Shown: piece by piece, positions 1-6,443 of the stretch
Numbering within the stretch: position 1 is the first letter of the stretch
Layout: every line of letters begins with the position of its first letter
Assembly (NCBI GenBank): GCA_004553545.1
Contig: SFLD01000020.1
Location: forward strand, 1 to 29,812
Direction of reading: 5' to 3'
Length of the DNA: 29,812 nt
Origin: Clostridiales bacterium
Lineage (GTDB): Bacteria > Bacillota > Clostridia > Oscillospirales > Oscillospiraceae
Program-made: the position numbers and the translations under genes
The notes under the pieces: model-generated
Databases searched by the model: none
Told to the model about the DNA's origin: nothing
Seen by the model: only the letters and a program-made list of their open reading frames with translations

Positions 1-334
1 ACCACACCACTACCAGCGGGCCCACCAGCACTGTATACTCAAAGGGCAGCGTCACGCCGGGGAGATTCGCCAGCATGGCGCCCAGCAGCCAGTCCGCCAC
101 ACAGGCGACGCAGACGATGACGATCATGCCGCCCTTATGCCAGGCACCCTCCCGAAGCTTTTTGCTGCTCCACTCGCCCCGTCTCACGGCGGCGGCGCTG
201 CCCACCAGCCAATCCGCCAGCATCAGGCAGGCCCATGCCACCACCAGCCAGCCAAACCAGCCCCAGGCGGCCGTCAAAGCGGCAACAGCCGCGGCGACCC
301 AAACCCTGATATCCGTAAAAAGATGGTTTTGCAT
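1..334 (-). CDS. phage-type holin family protein (partial, C-terminus beyond left edge)
   Basis: The first 111 residues of a small membrane protein are visible. The ATG at 334 follows an AAAGGAGG site with 8-base spacing. The layout matches the toxin-secretion/phage-lysis holin family (TcdE / Cph1 type): a short N-terminus, a hydrophobic segment at about residues 12-35, a second hydrophobic stretch ending in LADWLVGS, a polar stretch containing WSSKKLREG, then another membrane segment with VADWLLG near residues 70-84. Both the DWL.G pattern and the polar 'SSKKLREG..HKGG' linker are typical of that family. Such proteins form membrane lesions that release endolysins or toxins. The gene reads toward the left edge, so any partner lysin would lie outside the window. 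It could be a prophage remnant or a host-adopted holin. Confidence 0.72.
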   Translation of the reverse strand, partial: MQNHLFTDIRVWVAAAVAALTAAWGWFGWLVVAWACLMLADWLVGSAAAVRRGEWSSKKLREGAWHKGGMIVIVCVACVADWLLGAMLANLPGVTLPFEYTVLVGPLVVVW

Positions 335-480
335 CCTCTGTTCCTCCTTTCCCCTCCATGGTATGCGCCGGGCGCTTGATCCGCCTCTCTGGGCAGGGTC
401 CGGAGAGTGGTAGAACCATGGTAGAAATCCAGGAGAAACACCTGTTTCCCGCAAGGTCGACATTCCAGTCGAAGTATTTC

Positions 481-530
481 AGAAATAAACAAAATCGGCA
501 CGAAACATCACGTTTCATGCCGGTTTTGTT
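481..530 (-). terminator. Rho-independent terminator of the tRNA-Leu pair
   Basis: On the minus strand an 11-bp stem (plus-strand 496-506 pairing with 512-522, with one G-U) encloses a 5-base loop and is followed by a T-rich run (GATTTTGTTT). It starts 8 bases after the CCA end of the last tRNA and fits a terminator for the two-tRNA transcript. Confidence 0.85.
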
Positions 531-618
531 TGGTGCGCGAGGCGGGACTTGAACCCGCACGTCCGTAAGGGACACTAGAACCTGAATCTAGCGAGTCTGC
601 CAATTCCACCACTCGCGC
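531..618 (-). tRNA. tRNA-Leu (anticodon CAG)
   Basis: The minus strand folds as an 88-nt class II tRNA with an encoded CCA end. The acceptor stem is GCGCGAG/CTCGCGC, the D arm contains TGGTGGAATTGGCAGAC, and the anticodon arm is CTAGA-TTCAGGT-TCTAG, giving anticodon CAG. A long variable arm with TGTCCCTTACGGACG follows, and the T arm contains GGTTCAAGTCC. It reads CUG, one of the two leucine codons that dominate the genes of this window. Confidence 0.97.
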
Positions 619-640
619 GTGGCCTTTTCCAGGGGAAAAG

Positions 641-727
641 TGGTGCGGCCGACGGGACTTGAACCCACACGTCAGTAATGACACCAGCACCTCAAGCTGG
701 CCTGTCTACCAGTTCCAGCACGGCCGC
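641..727 (-). tRNA. tRNA-Leu (anticodon GAG)
   Basis: The minus strand folds as an 87-nt class II tRNA with an encoded CCA. The acceptor stem is GCGGCCG/CGGCCGC, the anticodon arm is CCAGC-TTGAGGT-GCTGG (anticodon GAG), the variable arm is TGTCATTACTGACG, and the T arm contains GGTTCAAGTCC. It reads CUC/CUU. It lies 22 bases upstream of tRNA-Leu(CAG) and shares its promoter and terminator. Confidence 0.97.
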
Positions 728-759
728 AAATCGTTTCCCCTCGGGAAGACTGCCTGATT

Positions 760-788
760 ATTATATCGAGAACTCTCCCCTTTGTCAA
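760..788 (-). promoter_or_regulatory. sigma-A promoter of the tRNA-Leu pair
   Basis: The minus strand has TTGACA (783-788), a 17-bp spacer and TATAAT (760-765), a perfect consensus. It ends 32 bases before the tRNA-Leu(GAG) 5' end. The surrounding 60 bases are AT-rich compared with the window. Confidence 0.92.
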
Positions 789-825
789 CCTTTAATTTCT
801 CATTTCCCGAAAGTTTTCCTCCCTT

Positions 826-870
826 CGTTTCCCGGCCGGGGAATGCCTCCCCTCCCCCGGCCGGGAAACG
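826..870. repeat. perfect 16-bp inverted repeat downstream of the sirtuin gene
   Basis: The arm at 826-841 (CGTTTCCCGGCCGGGG) pairs with its exact complement ending at 870, across a short C-rich loop. It begins 5 bases after the sirtuin stop codon and would make a very stable hairpin. No U-run follows on either strand, so a canonical intrinsic terminator cannot be claimed. It may be a 3'-end stabiliser or a non-canonical terminator. Confidence 0.6.
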
Positions 871-874
871 AAGC

Positions 875-1591
875 TCAGAGCTGGCCCAGGACCTCCCCGA
901 TGGGGTCCGTGAGCACCAGGTCCGCCGTGAGGTCCCGGGCCACGGCCCCCTTGTTGATGAGCACCAGCTTCCGTCCGGAGTAATACTGGATGAGTCCCGC
1001 CGCCGGGTAGACATTGAGGGAGGTCCCGCCGATGATCAGCATGTCCGCCTCCGCGATGTACCGAAGGGCCCGGCTGAGGAGGTCCTGGTCCAGGCTCTCC
1101 TCGTAGAGCACCACGTCTGGCTTCACGATGCCGCCGCAGTCACAGCGGGGCACGCCCTGGGTCTTCAGAATGTAGTCCAGGCCGTAGAACTTCCCGCACT
1201 TCTCGCAGTGGTTCCGGTGGACACTGCCGTGAAGCTCCAGGACCTCCCGGCTGCCGGCGGCCTGATGGAGACCGTCGATATTCTGGGTGATGACGGCCCT
1301 CAGCTTGCCCTGGGCCTCCCACTCCGCCAGCTTTCGGTGGGCGGCATTGGGTCTGGCATCGGGGGCCAGCATCTTGGCCCGGTAGAAACGGAAAAATTCT
1401 TCCGGCTTGCTTTTATAGAAGGTATGGCTTAAAATCGTCTCAGGCGGATACTTCCACTCCTGGTGGTAGAGCCCGCCGGTGCTGCGGAAGTCCGGGATGC
1501 CGCTCTCAGTGGAGACTCCGGCCCCGCCGAAAAAGACGATATTGTCGCTGCCGTCCACCATTTCCTTCAATGCCTGGATCTTGTCATCCAT
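875..1591 (-). CDS. NAD-dependent protein deacylase, Sir2 (sirtuin) family
   Basis: This 238-residue cytoplasmic enzyme removes acyl groups from lysines with NAD as co-substrate, yielding nicotinamide and O-acyl-ADP-ribose. Visible hallmarks are the NAD-binding GGAGVSTESGIPDFR at residues 22-36, QNID at 103-106 followed by GLH, catalytic His121 in ELHGS, and zinc-ribbon cysteines C129, C132, C150 and C152 (CxxC and CxC). GGTSLNVYPAAG at 188-199 closes the Rossmann part. The motif set fits class U bacterial sirtuins, and the length is normal. The start at 1591 is preferred over an in-frame upstream codon because AAGGGGG lies 7 bases before it. It is divergent from the ArsC-like gene, with only 54 bases between them. 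The substrate is unknown. Confidence 0.95.
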   Translation of the reverse strand: MDDKIQALKEMVDGSDNIVFFGGAGVSTESGIPDFRSTGGLYHQEWKYPPETILSHTFYKSKPEEFFRFYRAKMLAPDARPNAAHRKLAEWEAQGKLRAVITQNIDGLHQAAGSREVLELHGSVHRNHCEKCGKFYGLDYILKTQGVPRCDCGGIVKPDVVLYEESLDQDLLSRALRYIAEADMLIIGGTSLNVYPAAGLIQYYSGRKLVLINKGAVARDLTADLVLTDPIGEVLGQL

Positions 1592-1645
1592 GCGGAGACC
1601 CCCTTTCGTTTCCCCTATTCTATCACTTCCTGCAGGAGGTTCGCA

Positions 1646-1981
1646 ATGAATATTCAAATTTTCGGTTCCCCCAAGTCCTTCGACTCCAAGAAGGCAGAGC
1701 GCTGGTTCAAGGAGCGGCGCATCAAGTATCAGTACATCGACCTCAAGAGCAAGGGCCTCTCCCCCCGGGAGTATCAGGCCGTCCGCCGCTGCGTGCCCTT
1801 TGAGGAGCTGGTGGACACCAAGTGCCGTGCCTATGAGGAGCTCTACATGGCCTACATCACCCCCGCCGCCCGGGAGGAGAAGCTCCTGGACTACCCGGAG
1901 CTCTTCCTGGCCCCCATCGTCCGCAACGGCAAGGAGGCCACGGTGGGGTACAAGCCCGAGATCTGGGAGAAATGGGAGTAA
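1646..1981 (+). CDS. ArsC/Spx-family thioredoxin-fold protein lacking the N-terminal cysteine
   Basis: This is a 111-residue protein. AGGAGGT at 1634-1640 sits 5 bases before the ATG. The start NIQIFGSPKSFDSKKAERWFKE and the end VRNGKEATVGYKPEIWEKWE place it in the ArsC/Spx family (arsenate-reductase-like). Clostridial members of this small group usually carry Cys where this one has Ser11 (K-S-F rather than K-C-F), so the thiol used by arsenate reductases, or the CxxC redox switch of Spx, is missing. The only cysteines are in RRCVP and TKCRA further along. A redox or regulatory binding role is possible; classical arsenate reduction is unlikely. A strong hairpin terminator follows. Confidence 0.88.
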   Translation: MNIQIFGSPKSFDSKKAERWFKERRIKYQYIDLKSKGLSPREYQAVRRCVPFEELVDTKCRAYEELYMAYITPAAREEKLLDYPELFLAPIVRNGKEATVGYKPEIWEKWE

Positions 1982-2004
1982 AAAGCTGACTGTCTGCGCA
2001 CCGG

Positions 2005-2034
2005 AAAGGCCGCCCTACTGGGCGGCCTTTTCCA
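2005..2034. terminator. bidirectional hairpin terminator between arsC-like gene and spoVAE
   Basis: An 11-bp perfect stem, AAAGGCCGCCC (2005-2015) with GGGCGGCCTTT (2020-2030), has a 4-base loop. The T-run on the plus strand terminates the ArsC-like gene. The minus strand also reads through it just after the spoVAE stop, so it can serve both convergent genes. Confidence 0.85.
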
Positions 2035-2057
2035 CACTTGCGGGATATTCCGGGGCT

Positions 2058-2414
2058 TCAGCGCTTATCTCCCGGTCTGCAGAGGAGGGCCATCAGGACG
2101 CCCAGAGTCACGGCCGCCGTGATACCCGCCGCCGTGCCGCTGAGGCCGCCGGTGAGGACGCCCAGCCAGCCCTTCTCCGCCACGGCCTTCTCCACGCCTT
2201 TGGCCAGGGAATGGCCGAAGCCTGTCAGGGGCACGGTGGCTCCGGCCCCGCCCCAGTCCGCGAGGGGCTGGTAGAGCCCCACGGCGCTGAGGAAGACCCC
2301 CGCCACCACGTAGCCCGTCAGGATGCGGGCGGGGGTCAGCTGGGTCCGGTCGATGAGCACCTGGCCGATGAGACAGAGGAGCCCGCCGCAGAGGAATGCC
2401 TTCAGATATTCCAT
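2058..2414 (-). CDS. spoVAE: stage V sporulation protein AE (SpoVAE)
   Basis: This 118-residue integral membrane protein is almost entirely hydrophobic, with segments near residues 5-22, 33-50, 60-72 and 90-112. It starts MEYLKAFLCGG and carries LCLIGQVLIDRTQLTPARIL and TVPLTGFGHSLAKGV, signatures of SpoVAE/SpoVAEb. With the other SpoVA proteins it builds the spore inner-membrane channel that loads dipicolinic acid during sporulation and releases it at germination. AGGAGA precedes the ATG. It lies 16 bases downstream of spoVAD in the same direction, so the two are co-transcribed. Its length matches the family. Confidence 0.95.
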   Translation of the reverse strand: MEYLKAFLCGGLLCLIGQVLIDRTQLTPARILTGYVVAGVFLSAVGLYQPLADWGGAGATVPLTGFGHSLAKGVEKAVAEKGWLGVLTGGLSGTAAGITAAVTLGVLMALLCRPGDKR

Positions 2415-2430
2415 GGTTTCTCCTTTCTCC

Positions 2431-3450
2431 TCAGCGCCGGGCCGAGAGGCACACGGCGTGGCAGATGCCGGGGATGGACTCCCCCTGAAAACTGGAAGTG
2501 GGAGAGAGCAGCGCCCCGGTGGGGGCGAAAAGCACCTTCCGCCATCTCCCCTCCCGGAGTCCCGGCAGGACATAGCCGTTCAGCACCGCCGCCGAGCAGC
2601 CGCAGCCGCTGGCCCCTGCGTGCATATCCTGCCCCTCCCGGTCATAAAGCAGGAGGCCGCAGTCCTGGTAGTTCCCGGCGAGGTCCAGCCCGTCCCGCCG
2701 GAAGAAGTCCAGCACGATGCTGTGGCCCAGGACCCCCAGGTCCCCGGTGAGGATCAGGTCATAGTCCCTGGGGCCGGTCCCGGTCTCCCGGAAGAAGGCG
2801 GAGAGGGTATCGTAGGCGGCGGGCGCCATGGCGGCGCCCATATTGTTGGCGTCGGTGATGCCCTTGTCCACGATCTTCCCGGTGGTGATGTGGGTCAGGT
2901 ACGGCCCCGGCCCGTGAGCCCCCAGAATGGTGCAGCCCGCTGCCGTGGCGGTCCACTGGGCGGTGGGGGTCCGCTGGTTCCCGTAGGGCATGGGCATCCG
3001 GTACTGCCGCTCCGCCGTGCAGAAATGGGAGGAGGTCATGGCAGCGGCCATGCCGGCAAAGCCCCCGTCGATGAGCATGGCGGCGAGGCTCAGCCCCTCC
3101 CCCATGGTGGAGCAGGCCCCGTAGAGGCCCAGGAAGGGGATCTCTGCCTCCCGCAGGCCGAAGGCGCTGCCGATGCACTGGTTCAGGAGGTCCCCGGCGC
3201 AGACATAGTTCAGCTGGCTGGCAGTGAGTCCCCCCTTCTCCAGCGCCTTGTTCAAAGCCTTCTTCTGCATGGCGGACTCCGCCTTCTCCCAGGTCTTCTC
3301 CCCGAAGAAGGAGTCTTCCTCCAGAAGATCGAAGCAGTTCCCCAAGGGCCCCTGCTTCTCGAATTTCCCGCCCACGCAGGCGTAGGACAGCACGCTGGGC
3401 GGGTCGCGGAGCGCCACGGTCTGGGCGCCCATCCGCTGAGTTGGCATCAT
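2431..3450 (-). CDS. spoVAD: stage V sporulation protein AD (SpoVAD)
   Basis: This 339-residue protein has a thiolase-like fold and belongs to the SpoVA complex that moves Ca-dipicolinate across the spore inner membrane; the family binds dipicolinate directly. Recognisable stretches, in order, are KQGPLGNCFDLL, CAGDLLNQCIGSAF, FLGLYGACSTMGEGLSLAA, TSSHFCTAERQYR, KGITDANNMGAAMAPAA, YDLILTGDLGVLGHSI, GASGCGCSA and ATGALLSPTSSFQGESIP. The length equals that of Bacillus SpoVAD. GGAGGT lies 5 bases before the ATG at 3450; a second ATG directly follows and could also serve. In most sporulators spoVAC precedes it, but here the upstream neighbour is a divergent unrelated gene. Confidence 0.97.
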   Translation of the reverse strand: MMPTQRMGAQTVALRDPPSVLSYACVGGKFEKQGPLGNCFDLLEEDSFFGEKTWEKAESAMQKKALNKALEKGGLTASQLNYVCAGDLLNQCIGSAFGLREAEIPFLGLYGACSTMGEGLSLAAMLIDGGFAGMAAAMTSSHFCTAERQYRMPMPYGNQRTPTAQWTATAAGCTILGAHGPGPYLTHITTGKIVDKGITDANNMGAAMAPAAYDTLSAFFRETGTGPRDYDLILTGDLGVLGHSIVLDFFRRDGLDLAGNYQDCGLLLYDREGQDMHAGASGCGCSAAVLNGYVLPGLREGRWRKVLFAPTGALLSPTSSFQGESIPGICHAVCLSARR

Positions 3451-3518
3451 GCACTACCTCCGATCCCGGTTTTCCCTATCCTGCCCCAAACTTTCGGAAA
3501 TATCCCCGGGACGGATAC

Positions 3519-3547
3519 TGGACGAAGGGCTGGGACTGTGCTATAAT
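3519..3547 (+). promoter_or_regulatory. probable promoter of the zinc-ribbon gene
   Basis: TATAAT at 3542-3547 is preceded by TGC, making an extended -10 (TGnTATAAT). The -35 position, 17 bp upstream, reads TGGACG, which is weak but tolerable with an extended -10. The start codon follows about 60 bases downstream. Confidence 0.6.
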
Positions 3548-3608
3548 TTTAAGTGAATGCATACAACGTCCCCGGGGCCATTCCCCGGTGCTCGAAGGAG
3601 AGGGTATC

Positions 3609-4223
3609 ATGGAGGAAATGAGAACATTCGGCTATCTCTGCCCCAAGTGCGGAAAGCCCGTGCGCAAGAGCCGCAGCATCTTTGCCCTGGAGGCCTCCAA
3701 TGCGGAGGTAGAGTGCGACTGCGGCGGGTCCGCCCTGCGGGTGAGCTTTGACGGGGAGAAGTACCGCCTCACGGTGCCCTGCGGCCTCTGCGGCGGCACC
3801 CATGAGGCCGTCTGCCGTCCGGAGCAGCTGACGGAGGGGCCCGGCCTGGCCCTGGCCTGTGCCGGGAGCAAGCAGTTCTCCTGCTTCATCGGGCCTGAGG
3901 AGACGGTCCGGCGGCACCTGGAGGAGTTGGAGCTCCTGGCCGCCAAGGAGAAGCTGCAGGAGGGCGAAGAGACCCCCGAAGCCTTCGCCGACAACGTTAT
4001 CATGTACGAGGTCCTCTCCGAGCTGAAGGACATCGCCTCCCGGCCCCAGGGCATCACCTGCGGCTGCGGATCGGAGGAATACGGCATGGAGATCCGCAGC
4101 AGCGCCGTGGACCTCGTCTGCCGCCGCTGCGGAGCCAAGCTCCGGCTCCCGGCGGCCACGGACCGGGACCTGGACGACCTCTGCTGCCACTGGAAGCTCC
4201 GCATCCCCGGAACGAAAGCCTGA
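3609..4223 (+). CDS. cysteine-rich multi-zinc-ribbon protein of unknown function
   Basis: This is a 204-residue soluble protein with no signal or membrane segment. Cysteine pairs occur at 11/14 (CPKC), 36/38 (CDC), 58/61 (CGLC), 151/153 (CGC) and 171/174 (CRRC), with more cysteines at 69, 84, 92, 192 and 193. These pairs could fold as two or three zinc ribbons: 11-38 as one, 58-69 as part of another, 151-174 as a C-terminal one. An acidic, helical, probably coiled section (about 97-145) separates the N- and C-terminal ribbons. GAAGGAG precedes the ATG at 3609; a longer in-frame reading upstream lacks a ribosome site and overlaps the promoter. I do not recognise a named family. Zinc ribbons of this type often bind nucleic acid or proteins, but no function can be assigned. 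Confidence 0.85.
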   Translation: MEEMRTFGYLCPKCGKPVRKSRSIFALEASNAEVECDCGGSALRVSFDGEKYRLTVPCGLCGGTHEAVCRPEQLTEGPGLALACAGSKQFSCFIGPEETVRRHLEELELLAAKEKLQEGEETPEAFADNVIMYEVLSELKDIASRPQGITCGCGSEEYGMEIRSSAVDLVCRRCGAKLRLPAATDRDLDDLCCHWKLRIPGTKA

Positions 4224-4230
4224 GAAGGGT

Positions 4231-4259
4231 CATCCCGGCGGCGGTACGCCGCCGGGATG
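4231..4259 (+). terminator. strong hairpin after the zinc-ribbon gene
   Basis: A 13-bp perfect stem, CATCCCGGCGGCG with its complement, has a 3-base loop and lies 7 bases after the stop codon. Only a poor U-run follows (GCTGTAAAGG), so termination efficiency is uncertain. Confidence 0.55.
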
Positions 4260-4355
4260 GCTGTAAAGGTGAAGTCCTTTTCCACCATTGATATTCCATT
4301 GTCTTGAGAACAACATCCCCGTCCCTTTCCGGCGGGGAGGAAATGAGGGTAGCCT

Positions 4356-5522
4356 ATGCTGACATTCCTGGCCCGATGTTTCATCCCGGATCGGGAGAAT
4401 ACCGCCTCCCCCGCCGTCCGCAAGGCCTACGGCGTCCTCTGCGGGGCGGTGGGCATCGCGCTGAACCTGCTGCTCTTTGCCGGGAAGTTCCTGGCGGGGC
4501 AGCTCTCCGGCTCCATCGCCATCACGGCGGACGCCTTCAACAACCTCTCAGACGCCGGGTCCTCCCTGGTGACGCTGCTGGGTTTCCACCTGGCGGGGCA
4601 GAAGCCGGACATCCACCACCCCTTCGGCCACGGGCGGATGGAGTATATCTCCGGTCTTGCCGTCTCGGCGCTGATCCTGCTGATGGGCGTGGAGCTGGGG
4701 AAGGAGTCCATCGGCAAGGTCCTCCATCCGGAGGACGTCACCGGCAGCCCTCTGGTCCTTGCCATTCTGGCGGTGTCCATCGCTGTGAAGCTCTACATGA
4801 TGGCCTACAACCGGAGGATCGGCAAAAAGCTGAACGCCCCGGCCCTGCTGGCGGCGGCCGCGGACTCCCTCAGCGACAGCGTGGCCACTGCGGCGGTGCT
4901 GCTGGCCACCCTCCTGGGCCAGGTCTTCGGCTGGCGCATCGACGGCTGGGCGGGCCTTGCCGTGGCGGGGTTCATCCTCTACGCCGGCGTCGGCGCGGCC
5001 AGGGACACCATCAGTCCCCTTCTCGGCAATCCCCCCACACCGGAGTTCGTGGAGGAGATCCGGAGTCTGGTGATGGCCCATCCGGAGGTCCTGGGCATCC
5101 ACGACCTGGTGGTCCATGACTACGGCCCCGGGCGGCGGATGATCTCCCTCCACGCGGAGGTCCCGGCCTCCGGCGACCTGCTGGACCTCCACGATGTCAT
5201 CGACAGCGCGGAGCAGGAACTCCGGCGTCAGCTGGGCTGCGAGGCAGTGATCCACATGGACCCGGTGGTGACGGATGACGGCGTCACCGCCGAGACCCGG
5301 GAGAAGGTCGCCACCCTGGTCCACTGCATCGACGACGCCATCTCCATCCACGATTTCCGCATGGTGCCGGGTCCCACCCACACCAACGTCATCTTCGACG
5401 CCGTGGTGCCTTACGGCTTCCGCCTGACGGATCAGGAGGCGGCGGAAAAGATCCGCACCGCCGTCCGTACCCTGGACGGCAACTACTATGCCGTGGTGAA
5501 TGTGGAGCACTCGTATACGTGA
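4356..5522 (+). CDS. cation diffusion facilitator family metal exporter
   Basis: This 388-residue inner-membrane antiporter exports a divalent metal against protons. Residues 25-220 carry six predicted membrane segments. The transport-site motifs are N62-x3-D66 in TM2 (in DAFNNLSDAGSS) and D170-x3-D174 in TM5 (AAADSLSDSVATA), with HHPFGHGRMEY at 87-97 between TM2 and TM3. The cytoplasmic metallochaperone-like domain follows from about 225 (VHDYGPGRRMISLHAEV), with an extra ~90-residue C-terminal part containing a second ferredoxin-like repeat, as in the longer Firmicutes CDFs. An Asn/Asp site with Asp/Asp in TM5, rather than His/Asp, points away from classical zinc CDFs and toward Mn2+ or Fe2+; that is inference. 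GAGGGT lies 5 bases before the ATG. Confidence 0.95.
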   Translation: MLTFLARCFIPDRENTASPAVRKAYGVLCGAVGIALNLLLFAGKFLAGQLSGSIAITADAFNNLSDAGSSLVTLLGFHLAGQKPDIHHPFGHGRMEYISGLAVSALILLMGVELGKESIGKVLHPEDVTGSPLVLAILAVSIAVKLYMMAYNRRIGKKLNAPALLAAAADSLSDSVATAAVLLATLLGQVFGWRIDGWAGLAVAGFILYAGVGAARDTISPLLGNPPTPEFVEEIRSLVMAHPEVLGIHDLVVHDYGPGRRMISLHAEVPASGDLLDLHDVIDSAEQELRRQLGCEAVIHMDPVVTDDGVTAETREKVATLVHCIDDAISIHDFRMVPGPTHTNVIFDAVVPYGFRLTDQEAAEKIRTAVRTLDGNYYAVVNVEHSYT

Positions 5523-5525
5523 GTT

Positions 5526-5557
5526 TCGCGGGAATGTACCGAGGAACATTCCCGCGA
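5526..5557. repeat. 12-bp inverted repeat just after the CDF gene
   Basis: The arms TCGCGGGAATGT (5526-5537) and ACATTCCCGCGA (5546-5557) are exact complements around an 8-base loop. No T-run follows. It is the first of several hairpins in this intergenic region. Confidence 0.6.
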
Positions 5558-5565
5558 GAGTTTCC

Positions 5566-5596
5566 TCCCTCTGGGCGGCTGCGCCGCCCAGAGGGA
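5566..5596. repeat. 13-bp GC-rich inverted repeat
   Basis: The arms TCCCTCTGGGCGG (5566-5578) and CCGCCCAGAGGGA (5584-5596) are exact complements with a 5-base loop, followed by ATAAAAG. Confidence 0.6.
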
Positions 5597-5622
5597 ATAA
5601 AAGAACACTCCGCTTTGGCGCA

Positions 5623-5656
5623 AAAAGGGTCCAGCCCGGAAGGGCTGGACCCTTTT
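5623..5656. terminator. Rho-independent terminator (bidirectional)
   Basis: The 15-bp perfect stem AAAAGGGTCCAGCCC (5623-5637) pairs with 5642-5656 around a GGAA tetraloop. It has TTTT at the 3' side on both strands. It most likely ends the CDF transcript and can stop transcripts arriving from the right. Confidence 0.85.
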
Positions 5657-5659
5657 CAC

Positions 5660-5847
5660 ACGTCGCTGCGGGAGAGGGTTTTTCCCGCCGTACAGGAGGG
5701 GAATTGCCCCGAAGGGGCAAGAGACCACCATAGGGTGCGCCGCCGGGAGAAATGATCCCTATTCTTTCCGCCGCCATCGGCGGCGGCAGAACGATGGACG
5801 CAGGACAGGCGCGGGCGCCTTGCTGCGCGTCGGGAGGCAGTTGCCTG
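5660..5847. other. non-coding, hairpin-rich intergenic stretch
   Basis: No credible gene is present. The six-frame readings are short, basic and lack ribosome sites. Small GC hairpins recur (GCGGGA..TCCCGC near 5667-5692, GCCCCGAAGGGGC near 5706-5718, CCGCCGCC..GGCGGCGG near 5769-5787). Together with the three hairpins before it, this resembles a dispersed intergenic repeat; a copy elsewhere cannot be checked from one window. Confidence 0.4.
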
Positions 5848-6354
5848 CTAGAGGAGGATGGGGATGTCTGCGATGTCCAGGCCCCGGCGCATGGCGTACT
5901 GGACGGTGTACTGGGTGCCGCCTAGGGTGCCGTCGTAGGCGGCGATGAGGAGGGCGGAGTGGTCCACCAGGTACCGATTGCGGCGCTGCATGCAGTCCGG
6001 CGTGTAGCGGGCGGAGACCAGGGTCTCGTAGTCGCAGGCGGCCAGGAGCTGGCAGTAACGCTGGCGCTCTGCCTCCGGCCAGTCGTCCGCCTGGGTGGGA
6101 CAGGGCACCGCCGCCTCCAGCGTGACCTCCGGGTGTTTCACCCGGAGGGCCAGGACGATCTCGCAGAAGTAGAGGTCGCAGCCCTGGGCCATGCCGCAGA
6201 GGAAGTGGCAGTAGCCCTCCTCATAGGCGCTCTCCACCGCGTCCCGGATGCGGCGCTTCAGGGCAAGGCAGCGGGGGTCCTCCTCCCGGTAGCCCCAGGG
6301 GAGCTTGGCGGGCCGGTGGCCGGTGAAGGCGCAGCTGCTGGGTCTTCCCCGCAC
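5848..6354 (-). CDS. SLOG-domain protein, YpsA / DUF1273-like
   Basis: This is a 168-residue cytoplasmic protein with a Rossmann-like SLOG fold. Near the N-terminus it has CAFTGHRPAKL, the family hallmark, then FLCGMAQGCDLYFCEIVL and, near the end, GGTQYTVQYAMRRGL. SLOG proteins are thought to bind nucleotide-derived ligands, and YpsA relatives have been linked to cell division in Bacillus; the activity here is unknown. The GTG at 6354 is chosen because AAAGGGGGG lies 6 bases before it. An upstream in-frame TTG at 6375 would leave that site inside the gene. A good promoter lies directly upstream, so it is probably monocistronic. Confidence 0.85.
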   Translation of the reverse strand: MRGRPSSCAFTGHRPAKLPWGYREEDPRCLALKRRIRDAVESAYEEGYCHFLCGMAQGCDLYFCEIVLALRVKHPEVTLEAAVPCPTQADDWPEAERQRYCQLLAACDYETLVSARYTPDCMQRRNRYLVDHSALLIAAYDGTLGGTQYTVQYAMRRGLDIADIPILL

Positions 6355-6389
6355 GGCAAGCCCCCCTTTCCTCAAAAGATCTTTTCCTC

Positions 6390-6418
6390 ATTATAGAACA
6401 TCCGTTCTTTCCTGTAAA
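6390..6418 (-). promoter_or_regulatory. sigma-A promoter of the SLOG gene
   Basis: The minus strand has TTTACA (6413-6418), 17 bp, then TATAAT (6390-6395). The GTG start lies 36 bases downstream of the -10. Confidence 0.82.
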
Positions 6419-6443
6419 GAGCCTGCCGGCGGAAAATTTCCGC

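Noticed and set aside
135..575. A 146-codon minus-strand frame running through the tRNA and into the holin gene.
   Set aside because: It overlaps the tRNA-Leu(CAG) gene and its terminator; the holin frame with its own ribosome site explains the coding signal.
5486..5755. Short frames (75-82 codons) in the hairpin-rich spacer.
   Set aside because: They are translations of inverted repeats on both strands, without ribosome sites or protein-like composition.
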